The position numbers and the translations under genes are program-made. From the NCBI GenBank assembly GCA_039588915.1, contig JBDGYV010000013.1, forward strand, positions 1-64,000: a stretch of DNA of 64,000 nucleotides, written 5' to 3'. Source of the DNA: CAMYLR01 sp039588915. GTDB taxonomy: Bacteria; Gemmatimonadota; Gemmatimonadetes; JACCXV01; JAHWKZ01. Position 1 is the first letter of the stretch. Each line of letters starts with the position of its first letter. This document shows, one piece after another, positions 34,552 to 45,949 of the stretch. The notes beneath the pieces were generated by a model, which saw only the letters and a list, made by a program, of their open reading frames with translations, did no database searches and was not told where the DNA came from.

Positions 34552-37410
34552 CTATTCGCCCCCCGGACCGGTGTCAACCGCGGCCGATGATGCGCGCACC
34601 ACGTTCTCCCAGCGGAGCTCCTCGGGAAAGTCACCCGTGTCGAGGAAGTCCTCGTACATTCGGGCGGCGGCGGTGTCGACCGGGTGGTTCTTGACCCACT
34701 GATACAAGAAGGTTTTGGTCAACACGTCGTTCCCGATCGCATCGGCGAGGTTGATGTAGCGCAAAAACGCCCGCCGGTTATTGGGGTCAACCCGTATGCC
34801 ACGCGTCAAGAACTTCATCCCTTGCTCGGTATCGGTCGACGCGATCGCCATCTCGGCCATGTCGATCCACAACTCGGGCTCAACCGCAGTGCGGTTATCG
34901 CGGAAGTACTTCTCCAGCAACCGATCTGCGATCTCGTAGTGGCCAACCACGGCTGCGTTGTAGGCGGCGGTCTTGTAATACCGATCGTCGAGCCGTCCAC
35001 CGCGACGACCCTCGGCGTCCTGCAACACGCTGTCGATCTGTGCGTACGAGCCGCTGACCGCGAAGACGTTCAGCAGGCTGGTCAAGTACGCGTCATGACC
35101 CGGATCGCGACCCAGGATCGAGTGGCCGCGGCTGAGCGCCGCGATCGCCGACTCGACGTCGCCCTGGCGGGCCTGGGCGGCCGCGACTTGCAAAAACGTC
35201 GCCCCGTAGTTGCCGATCAGGGCTCGCGCTGTGGCGTCCTTATAGATATCGGAATCCTCGATGCCGCCGTAGCGATACACGCTTTCCAACAGAAGCTCGG
35301 TTCTTGGGACGTTGATCCACGACCGCTCTGGCGGTTGCATCGGCACCACGCGCTCACCGCCGCGGGCAAGATCGGCGGCGCGGCTCTCCAGTACGCGATC
35401 GACGATCCCCTCCCGCAGCAGGTTCTCAAACAAGTTTACCTTTCCGTTGTCGGGAACTGTCACCGAGAAGTAGATCGGCCGCCGCCCAAGGTTTTTGCGA
35501 ATGATCTGTAGTACGCCGATGTCCTGACGTCGCAAGATCGAGTTGGCGGGCAGCGCGACCTCGATCCCTGCGACGTCGAGGCTCGTTTCTTCATCTAGAA
35601 CGAACCCGATTCGCGCCAGCGGGTCTTCCCGACCGCCGGTGTAGTCGATCAGCTTGTGGTCGGGTCTGGGGCCCACCTCCACCCCGTGCTCCGCCAGGAC
35701 GGCATCGTCCGCGCCGACGGGCGTATCGCTGGCAGTAAACGCCTTCTCGCTAAGCTGGCGCAGGTACCAGTGGGTGTTCATGAGCGCCAGGTTGACCACC
35801 GATACGTCGCGCCGCACGCCTTCCACCTCTTGCAGGTACCACAACGGGAAGGTGTCGTTGTCGCCGTTGGTGAACAGAATCCCCCACGGCTCAACCGATT
35901 GTAGGACGTTGTAGGCAAAATCGCGTGGGATCGTATTGCCGCGGCGATCGCTCTGATGGTGGTTGAGCGCGAACACGAGGGCTGGCAACAGCAGCAAAGC
36001 GACGGTTACCCCAACAACCGCAGCACGAGCAAATCCCGGCCGGAGCGTTCGCCGCCACGCCTCGCCGACCAGAGCGAACACCCCCACCCCGGCCCACAGC
36101 GCCAGGAACACATACGAGACGACGAAGAAGTAGTCGCGCTCGCGGACCTCACGCATCACGCCCGTGAGATCCAGCGCCTGGCTGTTTCCGAGCGGGAAGT
36201 TCAGGTACACGAGGAGCCCCAACGAGGTCGTCAGATAGACACCCAGAAAAAAGACCCACGTTTTGCGGTCGGCGATGAAGTGGTAGGCCGAGCCGACGAT
36301 CGCCAGCAAGAACGTCAGGATCGACAGCATCGGGTGACCGAACTGGCCCTCCACACGGGACTCGAATGGGCCAACCCGGCCAAACAGGTAGTCGAAGTAG
36401 AGCGGAATCTGGTAGCGTAGGAAATCGACCGACCGCGGAAAGACCGGCCGCAGCTCGTACTGCCGTCGGGCGAGCACCGCGAGCAACTCCTGCCACGTCT
36501 CGGGATTGGCCTCGTTGATCGCCGGATCGAGCGCGGCCCGGATCTTCAGATAAAAGATCACCGAAACGGCAGCCGCGAAACACGCGATCGCGGCCAGGAA
36601 GAACGTCAACGCTCCGGTCTTCAGCATCCAATAGATCCCCGCGCCCAGGACCAGCAATCCGACCAGCATCATGCCCGGGTTGATGACAGACTCGCCGGCC
36701 AGTATGCCGTCCACCGAGAGGCCCCGCATGACGACGAGGTACAGTCCCAGCGCCCCGACTAACAAGCTCAGCACGTACTCGCGTTGCGTGTCCCACACTG
36801 TGAATACGACGTAGACGACCACAGCCGGCATGACCAGCAGCGCCATCAGGTGGTTGCCGACCGATAGGCCCATCAGGAAGACGACCAGCAACAGCAGGTT
36901 CCAGTCCTTCCCCTCGGCCAGGTGATCGGCCCAGTAGAAGACGAGGAACGTCACCAACGCGATTGTCATCAACGCCACCGTGTAGACCTCGGTCTCGGTC
37001 GAGTTGTACCACACGGTCAACCCCCACGCCGACAACAGGACCGCCGCCGCCGCCGCTACGTTGATCACCGATGCGGGTAGCTGCCACTCGAACCGGCGAT
37101 CGATCCGACCCACGACCTGCGCCAACACCAGGAAGTAGAAAAAGCCTCCGATCGAGGAGGCCAACGCACTCATGAGGTTCAGCTTGACGGCGTACGCGAG
37201 TCCGAACGGCAAGAGCCCGAATACGTGGCCAAGCAACACGAACAACGGCGTGCCAGGCGGGTGTGGGATGCCAAGGATGTACGAGGTCGTGATGAACTCG
37301 CCCGCATCCCAGAAGGTGAGCGTGGGCGCCAGCGTCATAACGTACGACGTGAAGATGACCAGGAATGTCACGCCGGCGTAGATCAGCCGGTCGCGGCTAA
37401 GCCTCCGCAT
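34552..37410 (-). CDS. DUF2723-type multispanning membrane protein with TPR-like C-terminus
   Basis: 952-residue inner-membrane protein. The N-terminal half (to about residue 480) has around 12 helices and the DUF2723 signature TFWDAGEFI...GIPHPPGTPLF, which marks GT-C-fold (protein O-mannosyltransferase-like) proteins; the conserved Asp-Glu of FWDAGEF is the likely lipid-sugar-phosphate site. A periplasmic region follows, and the last ~300 residues are TPR-like helices. In several phyla this family glycosylates exported proteins, but the donor and acceptor are not known here. ATG at 37410 (SD-like GGAGGG nearby) is preferred to one 18 codons upstream. Confidence 0.82.
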   Translation of the reverse strand: MRRLSRDRLIYAGVTFLVIFTSYVMTLAPTLTFWDAGEFITTSYILGIPHPPGTPLFVLLGHVFGLLPFGLAYAVKLNLMSALASSIGGFFYFLVLAQVVGRIDRRFEWQLPASVINVAAAAAVLLSAWGLTVWYNSTETEVYTVALMTIALVTFLVFYWADHLAEGKDWNLLLLVVFLMGLSVGNHLMALLVMPAVVVYVVFTVWDTQREYVLSLLVGALGLYLVVMRGLSVDGILAGESVINPGMMLVGLLVLGAGIYWMLKTGALTFFLAAIACFAAAVSVIFYLKIRAALDPAINEANPETWQELLAVLARRQYELRPVFPRSVDFLRYQIPLYFDYLFGRVGPFESRVEGQFGHPMLSILTFLLAIVGSAYHFIADRKTWVFFLGVYLTTSLGLLVYLNFPLGNSQALDLTGVMREVRERDYFFVVSYVFLALWAGVGVFALVGEAWRRTLRPGFARAAVVGVTVALLLLPALVFALNHHQSDRRGNTIPRDFAYNVLQSVEPWGILFTNGDNDTFPLWYLQEVEGVRRDVSVVNLALMNTHWYLRQLSEKAFTASDTPVGADDAVLAEHGVEVGPRPDHKLIDYTGGREDPLARIGFVLDEETSLDVAGIEVALPANSILRRQDIGVLQIIRKNLGRRPIYFSVTVPDNGKVNLFENLLREGIVDRVLESRAADLARGGERVVPMQPPERSWINVPRTELLLESVYRYGGIEDSDIYKDATARALIGNYGATFLQVAAAQARQGDVESAIAALSRGHSILGRDPGHDAYLTSLLNVFAVSGSYAQIDSVLQDAEGRRGGRLDDRYYKTAAYNAAVVGHYEIADRLLEKYFRDNRTAVEPELWIDMAEMAIASTDTEQGMKFLTRGIRVDPNNRRAFLRYINLADAIGNDVLTKTFLYQWVKNHPVDTAAARMYEDFLDTGDFPEELRWENVVRASSAAVDTGPGGE

Positions 37411-37534
37411 CGAAGCTCGTGTCCCTCCAAGTTCTGTGGCTGGGATTCGTTCGGCCGTCGGCAATCATCGGTAGCGGTCGAACGAAAAGCTAGGCGCCGC
37501 CCGGGTGGTCGGGCAACCGACCTCGAGCGTTGCG

Positions 37535-38314
37535 CTAGATCAGTGAGCGAGCGGCGGTCAGATGCTGGAGCCGCTCGGTCAACTGCTCAGGCGACAGGTT
37601 CTTGACCAACCGACCCTCCACGGCGAGCGACATGTGGCCGGTCTCCTCGCTCACCACGACGACGATCGCATCGGTTTCCTCGGACAACCCGATCGCCGCC
37701 CGGTGACGGGTGCCAATCGACGAGTCATAGACCGGGAACTGGGTCAACGGCAGAATGCACGCCGCCGCGACGATGTCTTTCCCATCGATGATCACCGCGC
37801 CATCGTGGAGCGGCGTATAGGGCGCGAAAATGGTGCTCAGCAGCTCCGCCGATACCTCGGCGTGGAGCGGTTTGCCGCTCTCGACATACTCCATCAACCC
37901 GGCCTCGCGCTGGATCGCGATCAACGCTCCGCGCTTGTCCTTGCTGAGCTGGGTGGCCGCCTTGACGACCTCGCTCACGACCGGGCTCTCTTCTGCCCTG
38001 ACCAACAGCTTGAGCACCGGCGTCCGCCCCAGTCTGGCCAATCCCGATCGGAGCTCCGGCTGGAAAATCACCAGAATGGCGATCACCCAAACCAGCTGAC
38101 CGGCCTGGAAGATTTCGTTGAGCGCTTCGAGCCGCAGGAGCTTGGTCGCGTAGGCGGCGATCACCAGCACTACGAACCCCATCATCATCTGCAGCGCGCG
38201 AGTGCCTTGGACCAGCGTAAACAGCTTGTAGATGATGAACGTCACCACGGCGATGTCGATGACATCGGCGATGCCGGGACGTAGGAAAAGCATGCGTGAC
38301 CAGTGCTCAATCAC
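37535..38314 (-). CDS. cdaA: Diadenylate cyclase CdaA
   Basis: 259-residue membrane-bound enzyme that makes c-di-AMP from two ATP. Three N-terminal helices (about 15-35, 40-60, 70-88) precede the DAC domain. The catalytic DGA is at 171-173 (LHDGAVII) and the RHR at 203-205 (GTRHRAA). The start ATG overlaps the folP stop (ATGA). In many bacteria cdaA is followed by ybbR/cdaR and glmM, which are absent here; the DUF2723 gene follows instead. c-di-AMP controls potassium transport and osmotic balance in other organisms. Confidence 0.94.
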   Translation of the reverse strand: MIEHWSRMLFLRPGIADVIDIAVVTFIIYKLFTLVQGTRALQMMMGFVVLVIAAYATKLLRLEALNEIFQAGQLVWVIAILVIFQPELRSGLARLGRTPVLKLLVRAEESPVVSEVVKAATQLSKDKRGALIAIQREAGLMEYVESGKPLHAEVSAELLSTIFAPYTPLHDGAVIIDGKDIVAAACILPLTQFPVYDSSIGTRHRAAIGLSEETDAIVVVVSEETGHMSLAVEGRLVKNLSPEQLTERLQHLTAARSLI

Positions 38315-39180
38315 GGCCTGGCCTCCAACCAGCGACGGTATACGACGAGCGCACGCGTGTGAGGCGCTACGTCATGCACGCGCAGAATGCGCGCTCCACC
38401 GAGCGCCGCAAGGAGCCCCGCGGCCAGCGACTCCGGCAGCCGCTCGGCAGGGGCATAACGTCCGTCGGGATCGAGAAACGTCTTTCGCGAATGCCCGATC
38501 ATTAGCGGGTAGCCGACTCTTGCCAGCACCCCCAGATGGGCCAGAATTCGATAGTTGTCGACCATTGCCTTGCCAAAGCCGATGCCAGGATCGAGCACGA
38601 TCGCGCGGTGGTCGACGCCAGCCGCCTCGGCCAACGCGGCCGCCGTTTCGAGCTCACCGCTGATCTCGGCAAACAGATCCGTATACCGAGGATCGTTCTG
38701 CATGGTACGCGGCTCGCCTCGCATGTGCATCAACACGAGTCCCGCGTCTTTGTCCGCCGCCAAGCCCGCCAGAGCGGGTGCAAAGCGAAGCGCGCTAACA
38801 TCGTTCACGATGCTGGCGCCGGCTTCGAGCGCGGCCTGCGCCACCTCGACCTTGGTCGTGTCGATCGACAACGGCACGTCAACCCGCTCGGCAACCGCAC
38901 GTATCACCGGCGCCACGCGGGCGATCTCCTCGTCGACCGAAACCGGTTTCGCCCCCGGACGCGTTGACTCGCCTCCGATATCGAGCAGCGACGCGCCCGC
39001 CTCGACCAAACTCAAGCCATGGGCGACAGCGAGGTCGTGACCGAGGTATTGACCGCCGTCGGAGAACGAGTCCGGGGTCACGTTGACGACCCCCATCAAC
39101 AGCGGGACCGACCCCAGCACGAGCTCTCGATCGCGCACCCGCCAGATGACCGGCTCGGAGGCGATCACTTGGCTCACCAC
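38311..39180 (-). CDS. folP: Dihydropteroate synthase
   Basis: 289-residue TIM-barrel enzyme of folate synthesis, joining DHPPP and p-aminobenzoate (the sulfonamide target). The PMGVVNVTPDSFSDGG-type motif at about 28-42 and DIGGESTRPGAKP (about 62-74) are the two family signatures; GIGFGK and SRKTF follow in the expected order. It overlaps cdaA by four bases and starts eight bases after ftsH, an order (ftsH-folP-cdaA) conserved in many bacteria. Confidence 0.95.
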   Translation of the reverse strand: MVSQVIASEPVIWRVRDRELVLGSVPLLMGVVNVTPDSFSDGGQYLGHDLAVAHGLSLVEAGASLLDIGGESTRPGAKPVSVDEEIARVAPVIRAVAERVDVPLSIDTTKVEVAQAALEAGASIVNDVSALRFAPALAGLAADKDAGLVLMHMRGEPRTMQNDPRYTDLFAEISGELETAAALAEAAGVDHRAIVLDPGIGFGKAMVDNYRILAHLGVLARVGYPLMIGHSRKTFLDPDGRYAPAERLPESLAAGLLAALGGARILRVHDVAPHTRALVVYRRWLEARP

Positions 39181-39188
39181 CGCGAGCG

Positions 39189-41284
<2,096 letters not shown>

Positions 41285-41288
<4 letters not shown>

Positions 41289-41872
41289 GGGGGGTTCAGC
41301 AAACCTGTTGGTTCGTCGCGATCGGCATCGTCGGGCTGAAACACCGCGATGTACGGCAAGTTCCGGTACTGCTCCTCGAGGTCCAAACCGTAGCCAACCA
41401 CGAACACATCTTCAATTGTGAAGCCAATATAGCGGAGCGGAAAGGGTTGAGCGAGGTGCTTCTCCTTGTACAGCAGCGTGCAGATGTCGAGGCTGGCCGG
41501 CCCCTGAGCCTCCAGTGCCTGCCAGATCTCGACGAGCGTAAGACCGGTATCCACGATGTCTTCGACGATCAACACATCGCGGTTCGAAATGTCGAGCCCG
41601 TCTATCCACGACAGCTTGACCGCGCCGGTCGATTCAGTGCCGGCGTACGAGCGGGCGCGCACGAACTCCAGTGTGATCGGGAGATCGATCGCTCGACTCA
41701 AGTCCGATGTGAAATAGATCCCACCCTTGAGCAGGCAGAGCAGCACCAAGTCACGCTCGGCATAATCGGTGGTGATCTCTTCGCCCAGCTCGCGGATCCG
41801 AGCCTGGAGACGCTCTTCATCGATCAGCACCGTGGCCACGCTGCCTGTGGTGACGGTCTGCGCCTCACTCAT
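41285..41872 (-). CDS. hpt: Hypoxanthine phosphoribosyltransferase
   Basis: 195-residue PRTase of purine salvage, converting hypoxanthine/guanine with PRPP to nucleotides. The PRPP motif is VLIVEDIVDTGLT (about 100-112), preceded by LLKGGIYF, and the C-terminal FVVGYGLDLEEQYRNLPYI matches HPRT. ATG at 41872 lies inside the last codons of tilS (8-base overlap) and gives normal length; the longer reading only extends into tilS. The order tilS-hpt-ftsH is widely conserved. Confidence 0.94.
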
Positions 41873-42905
41873 CGCCGCCTCCTCCGCCGTTGTCCTGACG
41901 CTCGAACTCGATCCAACTGGTAGACCGGCGAAGCTCGCCTCCGCCTGGGATTGGGACGCTTCCACCGTGGCCCCGTCTTAGGAACGCTACCGCCCCAGCG
42001 ATCCATTCGCCGCTCGGCGGGGGTGTTCTGTGCGGGGCGCACCACGCCCAGCCACTGATCACGGCGCGCGACAGCAACGCTGTCGGGGCGTCGACCAGAG
42101 GCGCCGCAGCGAGTCGCCAAGTCGTCTCCACGCAACTCTCGGTCGCAGTGCTCAGCAAGTCGGCGGCGGCGGCGCTCAGAAAAGCGCTGTCCGACCCGGC
42201 GAGCGCGCTGAGACGGACGATCGCCTCGTCGACTCGGGGATTGAACTCGGCCAGCAGTGGCAGCACTTCGTGTCGCATGCGATTGCGGGGATAGCGGTCC
42301 TCCAGGTTCGAGGGGTCGTCACGAAAGGGCACCCCGGTAGCCTCGGCCCAGGCCAGAATAGAGGCCCGGGAAAACGCCAGCAGCGGTCGCACGATGAGGA
42401 CACCGTAGAGCTGCTCGATTGGCCCCAAAGCCGCCAGCCCCTCGGGGCTGGTGCCACGCACCAGCCGCAGCAAGACGGTTTCCACCCTGTCGTCGCGGTG
42501 ATGACCCGTCGCGACCGAGACTGCAGCGTGCTCAGCGGCGATCCGTGTTAGGAAGCGATAACGCAATTCGCGCGCCGCAGCCTGCGGTCCGCCACCACTC
42601 GCGTTCGCGTCCGCAACCGCATCGCCATCGCCGAGCTCGACTTCGGCGCCCCATCGGCAGGCCACTTCCGCTACGAACTGACCGTCTTCGGCGCTTTCCA
42701 ACCCTCGCGTGCGATGATCGAAATGAGCGGCCACGACGCGCAACTCCGAGCCCGCCACGTGATCCCGCGCGAGGAGCGCCAACAGCGCCATGGAGTCGAC
42801 GCCGCCAGAAACCGCGACGACAACCGTGCCCGCCCCTTGGGGAGCGAAGTAGCGCTTCCAATGATCGCCAAAGGCGACCGCGAGATCGTGGCTCCGCCGC
42901 GTCAT
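41865..42905 (-). CDS. tilS: tRNA(Ile)-lysidine synthase TilS
   Basis: 346-residue ATP pyrophosphatase-type enzyme that converts C34 of the CAU-anticodon tRNA-Ile to lysidine, changing its identity from Met to Ile. The PP-loop SGGVDS is at 33-38, followed by AAHFDHRTR and GHHRDDRVET. The sequence is shorter than E. coli TilS, like many Gram-positive-type enzymes with a reduced C-terminal domain. Its start is 8 bases from the encoded CCA of a CAT-anticodon tRNA, a suggestive neighbour. Confidence 0.94.
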   Translation of the reverse strand: MTRRSHDLAVAFGDHWKRYFAPQGAGTVVVAVSGGVDSMALLALLARDHVAGSELRVVAAHFDHRTRGLESAEDGQFVAEVACRWGAEVELGDGDAVADANASGGGPQAAARELRYRFLTRIAAEHAAVSVATGHHRDDRVETVLLRLVRGTSPEGLAALGPIEQLYGVLIVRPLLAFSRASILAWAEATGVPFRDDPSNLEDRYPRNRMRHEVLPLLAEFNPRVDEAIVRLSALAGSDSAFLSAAAADLLSTATESCVETTWRLAAAPLVDAPTALLSRAVISGWAWCAPHRTPPPSGEWIAGAVAFLRRGHGGSVPIPGGGELRRSTSWIEFERQDNGGGGGDE

Positions 42906-42912
42906 AAAGAGT

Positions 42913-42989
42913 TGGTGGCGGCGGCAGGATTTGAACCTGCGACCCAGGGCTTATGAGTCCCTTGCTCTACCAGGCTGAGCTACGCCGCC
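42913..42989 (-). tRNA. tRNA with CAT anticodon (elongator Met or Ile2)
   Basis: Minus-strand cloverleaf: acceptor GGCGGCG/CGCCGCC, anticodon loop CTCATAA (CAT), T loop TTCAAAT, discriminator A, encoded CCA. The anticodon stem AGGGA/GCCCT has four pairs and an A31-G39 mismatch. CAT tRNAs may be elongator Met or TilS-modified Ile2; the sequence alone does not decide, and the adjacent tilS makes Ile2 worth testing. Confidence 0.9.
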
Positions 42990-43000
42990 GCGAGAACTAC

Positions 43001-43031
43001 GAAGGGGTGATCGCCAACCGACCACCCCTTC
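43001..43031. other. Hairpin between the two CAT tRNAs
   Basis: GAAGGGGTG / CACCCCTTC form a perfect 9-bp stem with a 13-base loop in the spacer between tRNA-fMet and the second tRNA. There is no U tract, so an RNase processing site is more likely than a terminator. Confidence 0.5.
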
Positions 43032-43038
43032 TTCACTT

Positions 43039-43115
<77 letters not shown>

Positions 43116-43126
43116 ATGTGAAACCG

Positions 43127-43155
43127 AATGTATTCGGGGGCTGGCTGGCTGTCAA
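43127..43155 (-). promoter_or_regulatory. Sigma-70-like promoter of the tRNA-tilS transcript
   Basis: Minus strand TTGACA (43150-43155), 17-base spacer, TACATT (43127-43132): perfect -35 and four of six at -10, with the tRNA-fMet 5' end 12 bases after it. It probably drives both tRNAs and may read into tilS-hpt-ftsH. Confidence 0.65.
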
Positions 43156-43178
43156 ACACTGGCCAAAACGGGATCGCG

Positions 43179-43559
43179 CTACTGATCGGCCCGGCTTTGT
43201 TGGGCGCTCGAGTCGGCTCGGAGCGGGTTTGGCGGAGCCAAAGAGTCGACGTCGGCGGGGACGGGAACGATCCGATATACGACGTCGCCAGGGCGGATCA
43301 TCCCTTTGCGTCGAGCCAGCGCTTCGAGCGTGAACAGATCATCCTCGAAGGCATCGTGCTGGGCGGTCAAATCCGCGTGATCACGTCTCAGCTCGGCGAT
43401 CTGCTCCTCGGTTCGCCGCTCTTCGAGGTACAGTAACCCGAGGTGATGCGGTTGATGGTCGCCGACAAACAACCCGTACCCGACGAGCGCAGCCACCGCG
43501 GCCAGGAAGGCGCGTTTTTGGCGCCGCCGCTGGCGCCGATCGGCCAGCGGTCGACTCAC
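43179..43559 (-). CDS. FtsB/DivIC-family septum formation protein
   Basis: 126-residue small bitopic membrane protein. A basic N-terminus (RQRRRQKR) precedes one helix (about 17-33), and then a coiled coil (about 44-75, with regular Leu/Ala heptads) faces the periplasm, as in FtsB/DivIC, which bridges FtsL and FtsQ in the divisome. The GTG start overlaps the eno stop by GTGA, the usual eno-ftsB order. Its tail is Pro/Ala/Ser-rich. Confidence 0.85.
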   Translation of the reverse strand: MSRPLADRRQRRRQKRAFLAAVAALVGYGLFVGDHQPHHLGLLYLEERRTEEQIAELRRDHADLTAQHDAFEDDLFTLEALARRKGMIRPGDVVYRIVPVPADVDSLAPPNPLRADSSAQQSRADQ

Positions 43560-44854
43560 GAGCCCATCCCGCTGTAGCTGCGATACGGCTCCCGACCCGC
43601 GTATCGCGCTCGATCGCCAAGCTCGGTCTCGAGCCGTAACAACCGATTGTACTTGGCCGTGCGCTCACCGCGCGCCGGCGCACCGGACTTGATCTGACCA
43701 CCGCCAGCGGCGACAGACAGGTCTGCGATAAACGTGTCTTCCGTCTCCCCCGATCGATGCGAGATGACCCAGCCGTAGCCGGCCTGACGGGCTACGTCGA
43801 TCGCCGCCAAGGTCTCCGTCACGGTGCCGATCTGGTTGAGCTTGATCAAGATGGCGTTGGCGGCGCCGTCGGCGATCCCGCGACGCAACCGCTCTGGATT
43901 GGTGACAAACAGGTCGTCACCGACCACCTGAACTCGATCGCCGAGCGACGCCGTCATCGATTTCCAACCTTCCCAATCGTCTTCCGCCAAGCCGTCTTCG
44001 ATCGATACGATCGGATAGCGATCGCAGAGGTCAGCGTAAAACGCGATCAGATCTTCGGCGCTCATCAGCGGTCCACCCTGTTTCTTCCATCGGTAACGAC
44101 CGTCGGTGAACAACTCGCTGGCGGCCACGTCGAGCGCGATGGCGATCTCCTCGCCGGGCACGTAACCAGCTTCGCTGATCGCTTCGACAACTCGGTCGAG
44201 TGCTTGTGTGTCCGACGCCAGGTCGGGAGCGAACCCGCCCTCGTCACCAACGGTTGTGGCCAGGCCATGACTCGTCAAAACGTGCTTCAGCGCGGTGTAC
44301 ACCTCGACCCCCATCCGCAACGCGTCACCGAACGTCGGCGCCCCGATCGGAGCGATCATGAACTCCTGGATGTCGACGGTATTGTCGGCGTGCTCACCAC
44401 CGTTCAGGATGTTGAACAGTGGAACCGGCAGAACATTGGCCGCATCGCCGCCAAGCGATCGAGCGAGTGGTTGACCAGCCGCATTGGCCGCCGCCACCGC
44501 AGCCGACATCGAAACCGCCAGAATTGCGTTGGCGCCGAGTCGAGACTTGTCCGGCGTGCGGTCCAGTTCCAGCAGTCGCGCATCGATCCCCGCCTGATCG
44601 CCGAGCGTCATTCCAGCGACGGCCGGCGCGATCGTTTCGTGAACGTGGGCCACCGCCTTTCGGGTACCGGCACCGTGATATCGATTGCGATCGCCGTCAC
44701 GCAGCTCGAGTGCTTCGTGTTCGCCGGTGGATGCGCCAGACGGGACCGCCGCTCGACCCATGATGCCGGAATCGGTCCAGCAGTCGACCTCGACGGTCGG
44801 CCGACCGCGCGAGTCGAGGATCTCGCGGGCGATGAGGCGCGCGATTGTCGTCAT
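43556..44854 (-). CDS. eno: Enolase
   Basis: 432-residue cytosolic glycolytic enzyme converting 2-phosphoglycerate to phosphoenolpyruvate. ARLIAREILDSRGRPTVEV at the start, VPSGASTGEHEALELRD and the HRSGETEDTFIADLSVA block near the end are family signatures with the magnesium and substrate residues in place. It overlaps the ftsB start by four bases. A 90-base gap separates it from thiL, with a weak promoter-like pair that I do not call. Confidence 0.97.
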   Translation of the reverse strand: MTTIARLIAREILDSRGRPTVEVDCWTDSGIMGRAAVPSGASTGEHEALELRDGDRNRYHGAGTRKAVAHVHETIAPAVAGMTLGDQAGIDARLLELDRTPDKSRLGANAILAVSMSAAVAAANAAGQPLARSLGGDAANVLPVPLFNILNGGEHADNTVDIQEFMIAPIGAPTFGDALRMGVEVYTALKHVLTSHGLATTVGDEGGFAPDLASDTQALDRVVEAISEAGYVPGEEIAIALDVAASELFTDGRYRWKKQGGPLMSAEDLIAFYADLCDRYPIVSIEDGLAEDDWEGWKSMTASLGDRVQVVGDDLFVTNPERLRRGIADGAANAILIKLNQIGTVTETLAAIDVARQAGYGWVISHRSGETEDTFIADLSVAAGGGQIKSGAPARGERTAKYNRLLRLETELGDRARYAGREPYRSYSGMGS

Positions 44855-44944
44855 CGTAAGAGATCTGGCAATGGTTGCGGTCGTCTTTCGGATGGGTGAT
44901 GAATCCTAACCGACCGTGTCGGGTCGATGCAACCGCCTGGACAG

Positions 44945-45940
44945 CTACGAGCCGAGATCGGACGGCGTACCAAAATGGTCCCAGGATTCGGGTTTGAGCG
45001 GCCTGACGACCTCGTTTTCGATGCACCCCACGCCAGCGCCTTCGACCGCGGTTCCGATCTCGGTCAGCGAAACACCGAACGTCGCTTCGAACTCGTTAAC
45101 GAGAGGGCCGATCGATCCCGCACGAGCGGTCAGCAGAAGCTCGAATTCCTCGCCACCGTGGAGCACCCACTCGATCGGATCGACATCCAGCTGGCGACCG
45201 ACATCCCTCGCACCGGCATCGGCTGGCACCTTCTCGGTTTCGATCGTTATCCCCACACCGCTGGCGCGCGCCACATGCCCGGCATCGCCCGACAATCCGT
45301 CCGAGATGTCGATGGCGGCGCCCAATCGAGCACGATCCACGAGCCATCGGGCTTCGGGGACTCGGGCCGACGGGTGAGCCAACCGATCGTACGCCGGATG
45401 AGCAAGCACCTCGGGCGTAGGTCCTTCGCGCATCAGCAACGCCAGCGCGGCAGCCGGTCCACCGAGCGCGCCAGTGACCCACACCTCGTCACCCGGTTGA
45501 GCCCCATCCCGGGTCAGCACCTGGCCCGGGCAGCGACCGAGCGCAGTGACGGTGAGCTGAACCTCGCCGGCCCGCGACAAGTCGCCACCGACCACCGGGC
45601 AGCCGGCGCGTTGGGCGGTCACGGCCAGTCCGGCGTAGAGTCGCTCAACCCGAGCAGCCAATGCATCGGCTGGCGCGGCGAGCGCGGTCAGCGCCGCAAC
45701 CGGCTCGGCGCCCATCGCCGCCAGATCGCTGAGGCTGGCGATCAGTCCGCGGTGGCCGACCGCTTCGGGCTCCAACCAATCGAATCGGAAGTGCACGTTC
45801 TCGACCAGCGTGTCGATCGTCCACACCCACGTTTCGCCATCCGGACCGGTCAGCACCGCCGCATCGTCGCCGATCTCCGAGCCACCCGACCCAAGACAGC
45901 TCACGATGCGCCGGATCCAATCGAACTCGCCGGGCTCCAT
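44945..45940 (-). CDS. thiL: Thiamine-monophosphate kinase
   Basis: 331-residue PurM-like kinase that makes thiamine diphosphate from thiamine monophosphate and ATP. The N-terminal IGDDAAVL motif (about 23-30), TIDTLVENVHF (about 42-52) and the GGDLSRAG stretch match ThiL. It is nine bases after the propeller protein gene. thiE lies elsewhere in the window at 20490; the rest of the pathway is not seen here. Confidence 0.93.
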   Translation of the reverse strand: MEPGEFDWIRRIVSCLGSGGSEIGDDAAVLTGPDGETWVWTIDTLVENVHFRFDWLEPEAVGHRGLIASLSDLAAMGAEPVAALTALAAPADALAARVERLYAGLAVTAQRAGCPVVGGDLSRAGEVQLTVTALGRCPGQVLTRDGAQPGDEVWVTGALGGPAAALALLMREGPTPEVLAHPAYDRLAHPSARVPEARWLVDRARLGAAIDISDGLSGDAGHVARASGVGITIETEKVPADAGARDVGRQLDVDPIEWVLHGGEEFELLLTARAGSIGPLVNEFEATFGVSLTEIGTAVEGAGVGCIENEVVRPLKPESWDHFGTPSDLGS

Positions 45941-45949
45941 CGACTCGTT

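Noticed and set aside
44855..44944. A promoter for eno
   Set aside because: A weak TTGCAT/TAGGAT pair with 18-base spacing can be drawn, but it is only three to four of six at each hexamer.
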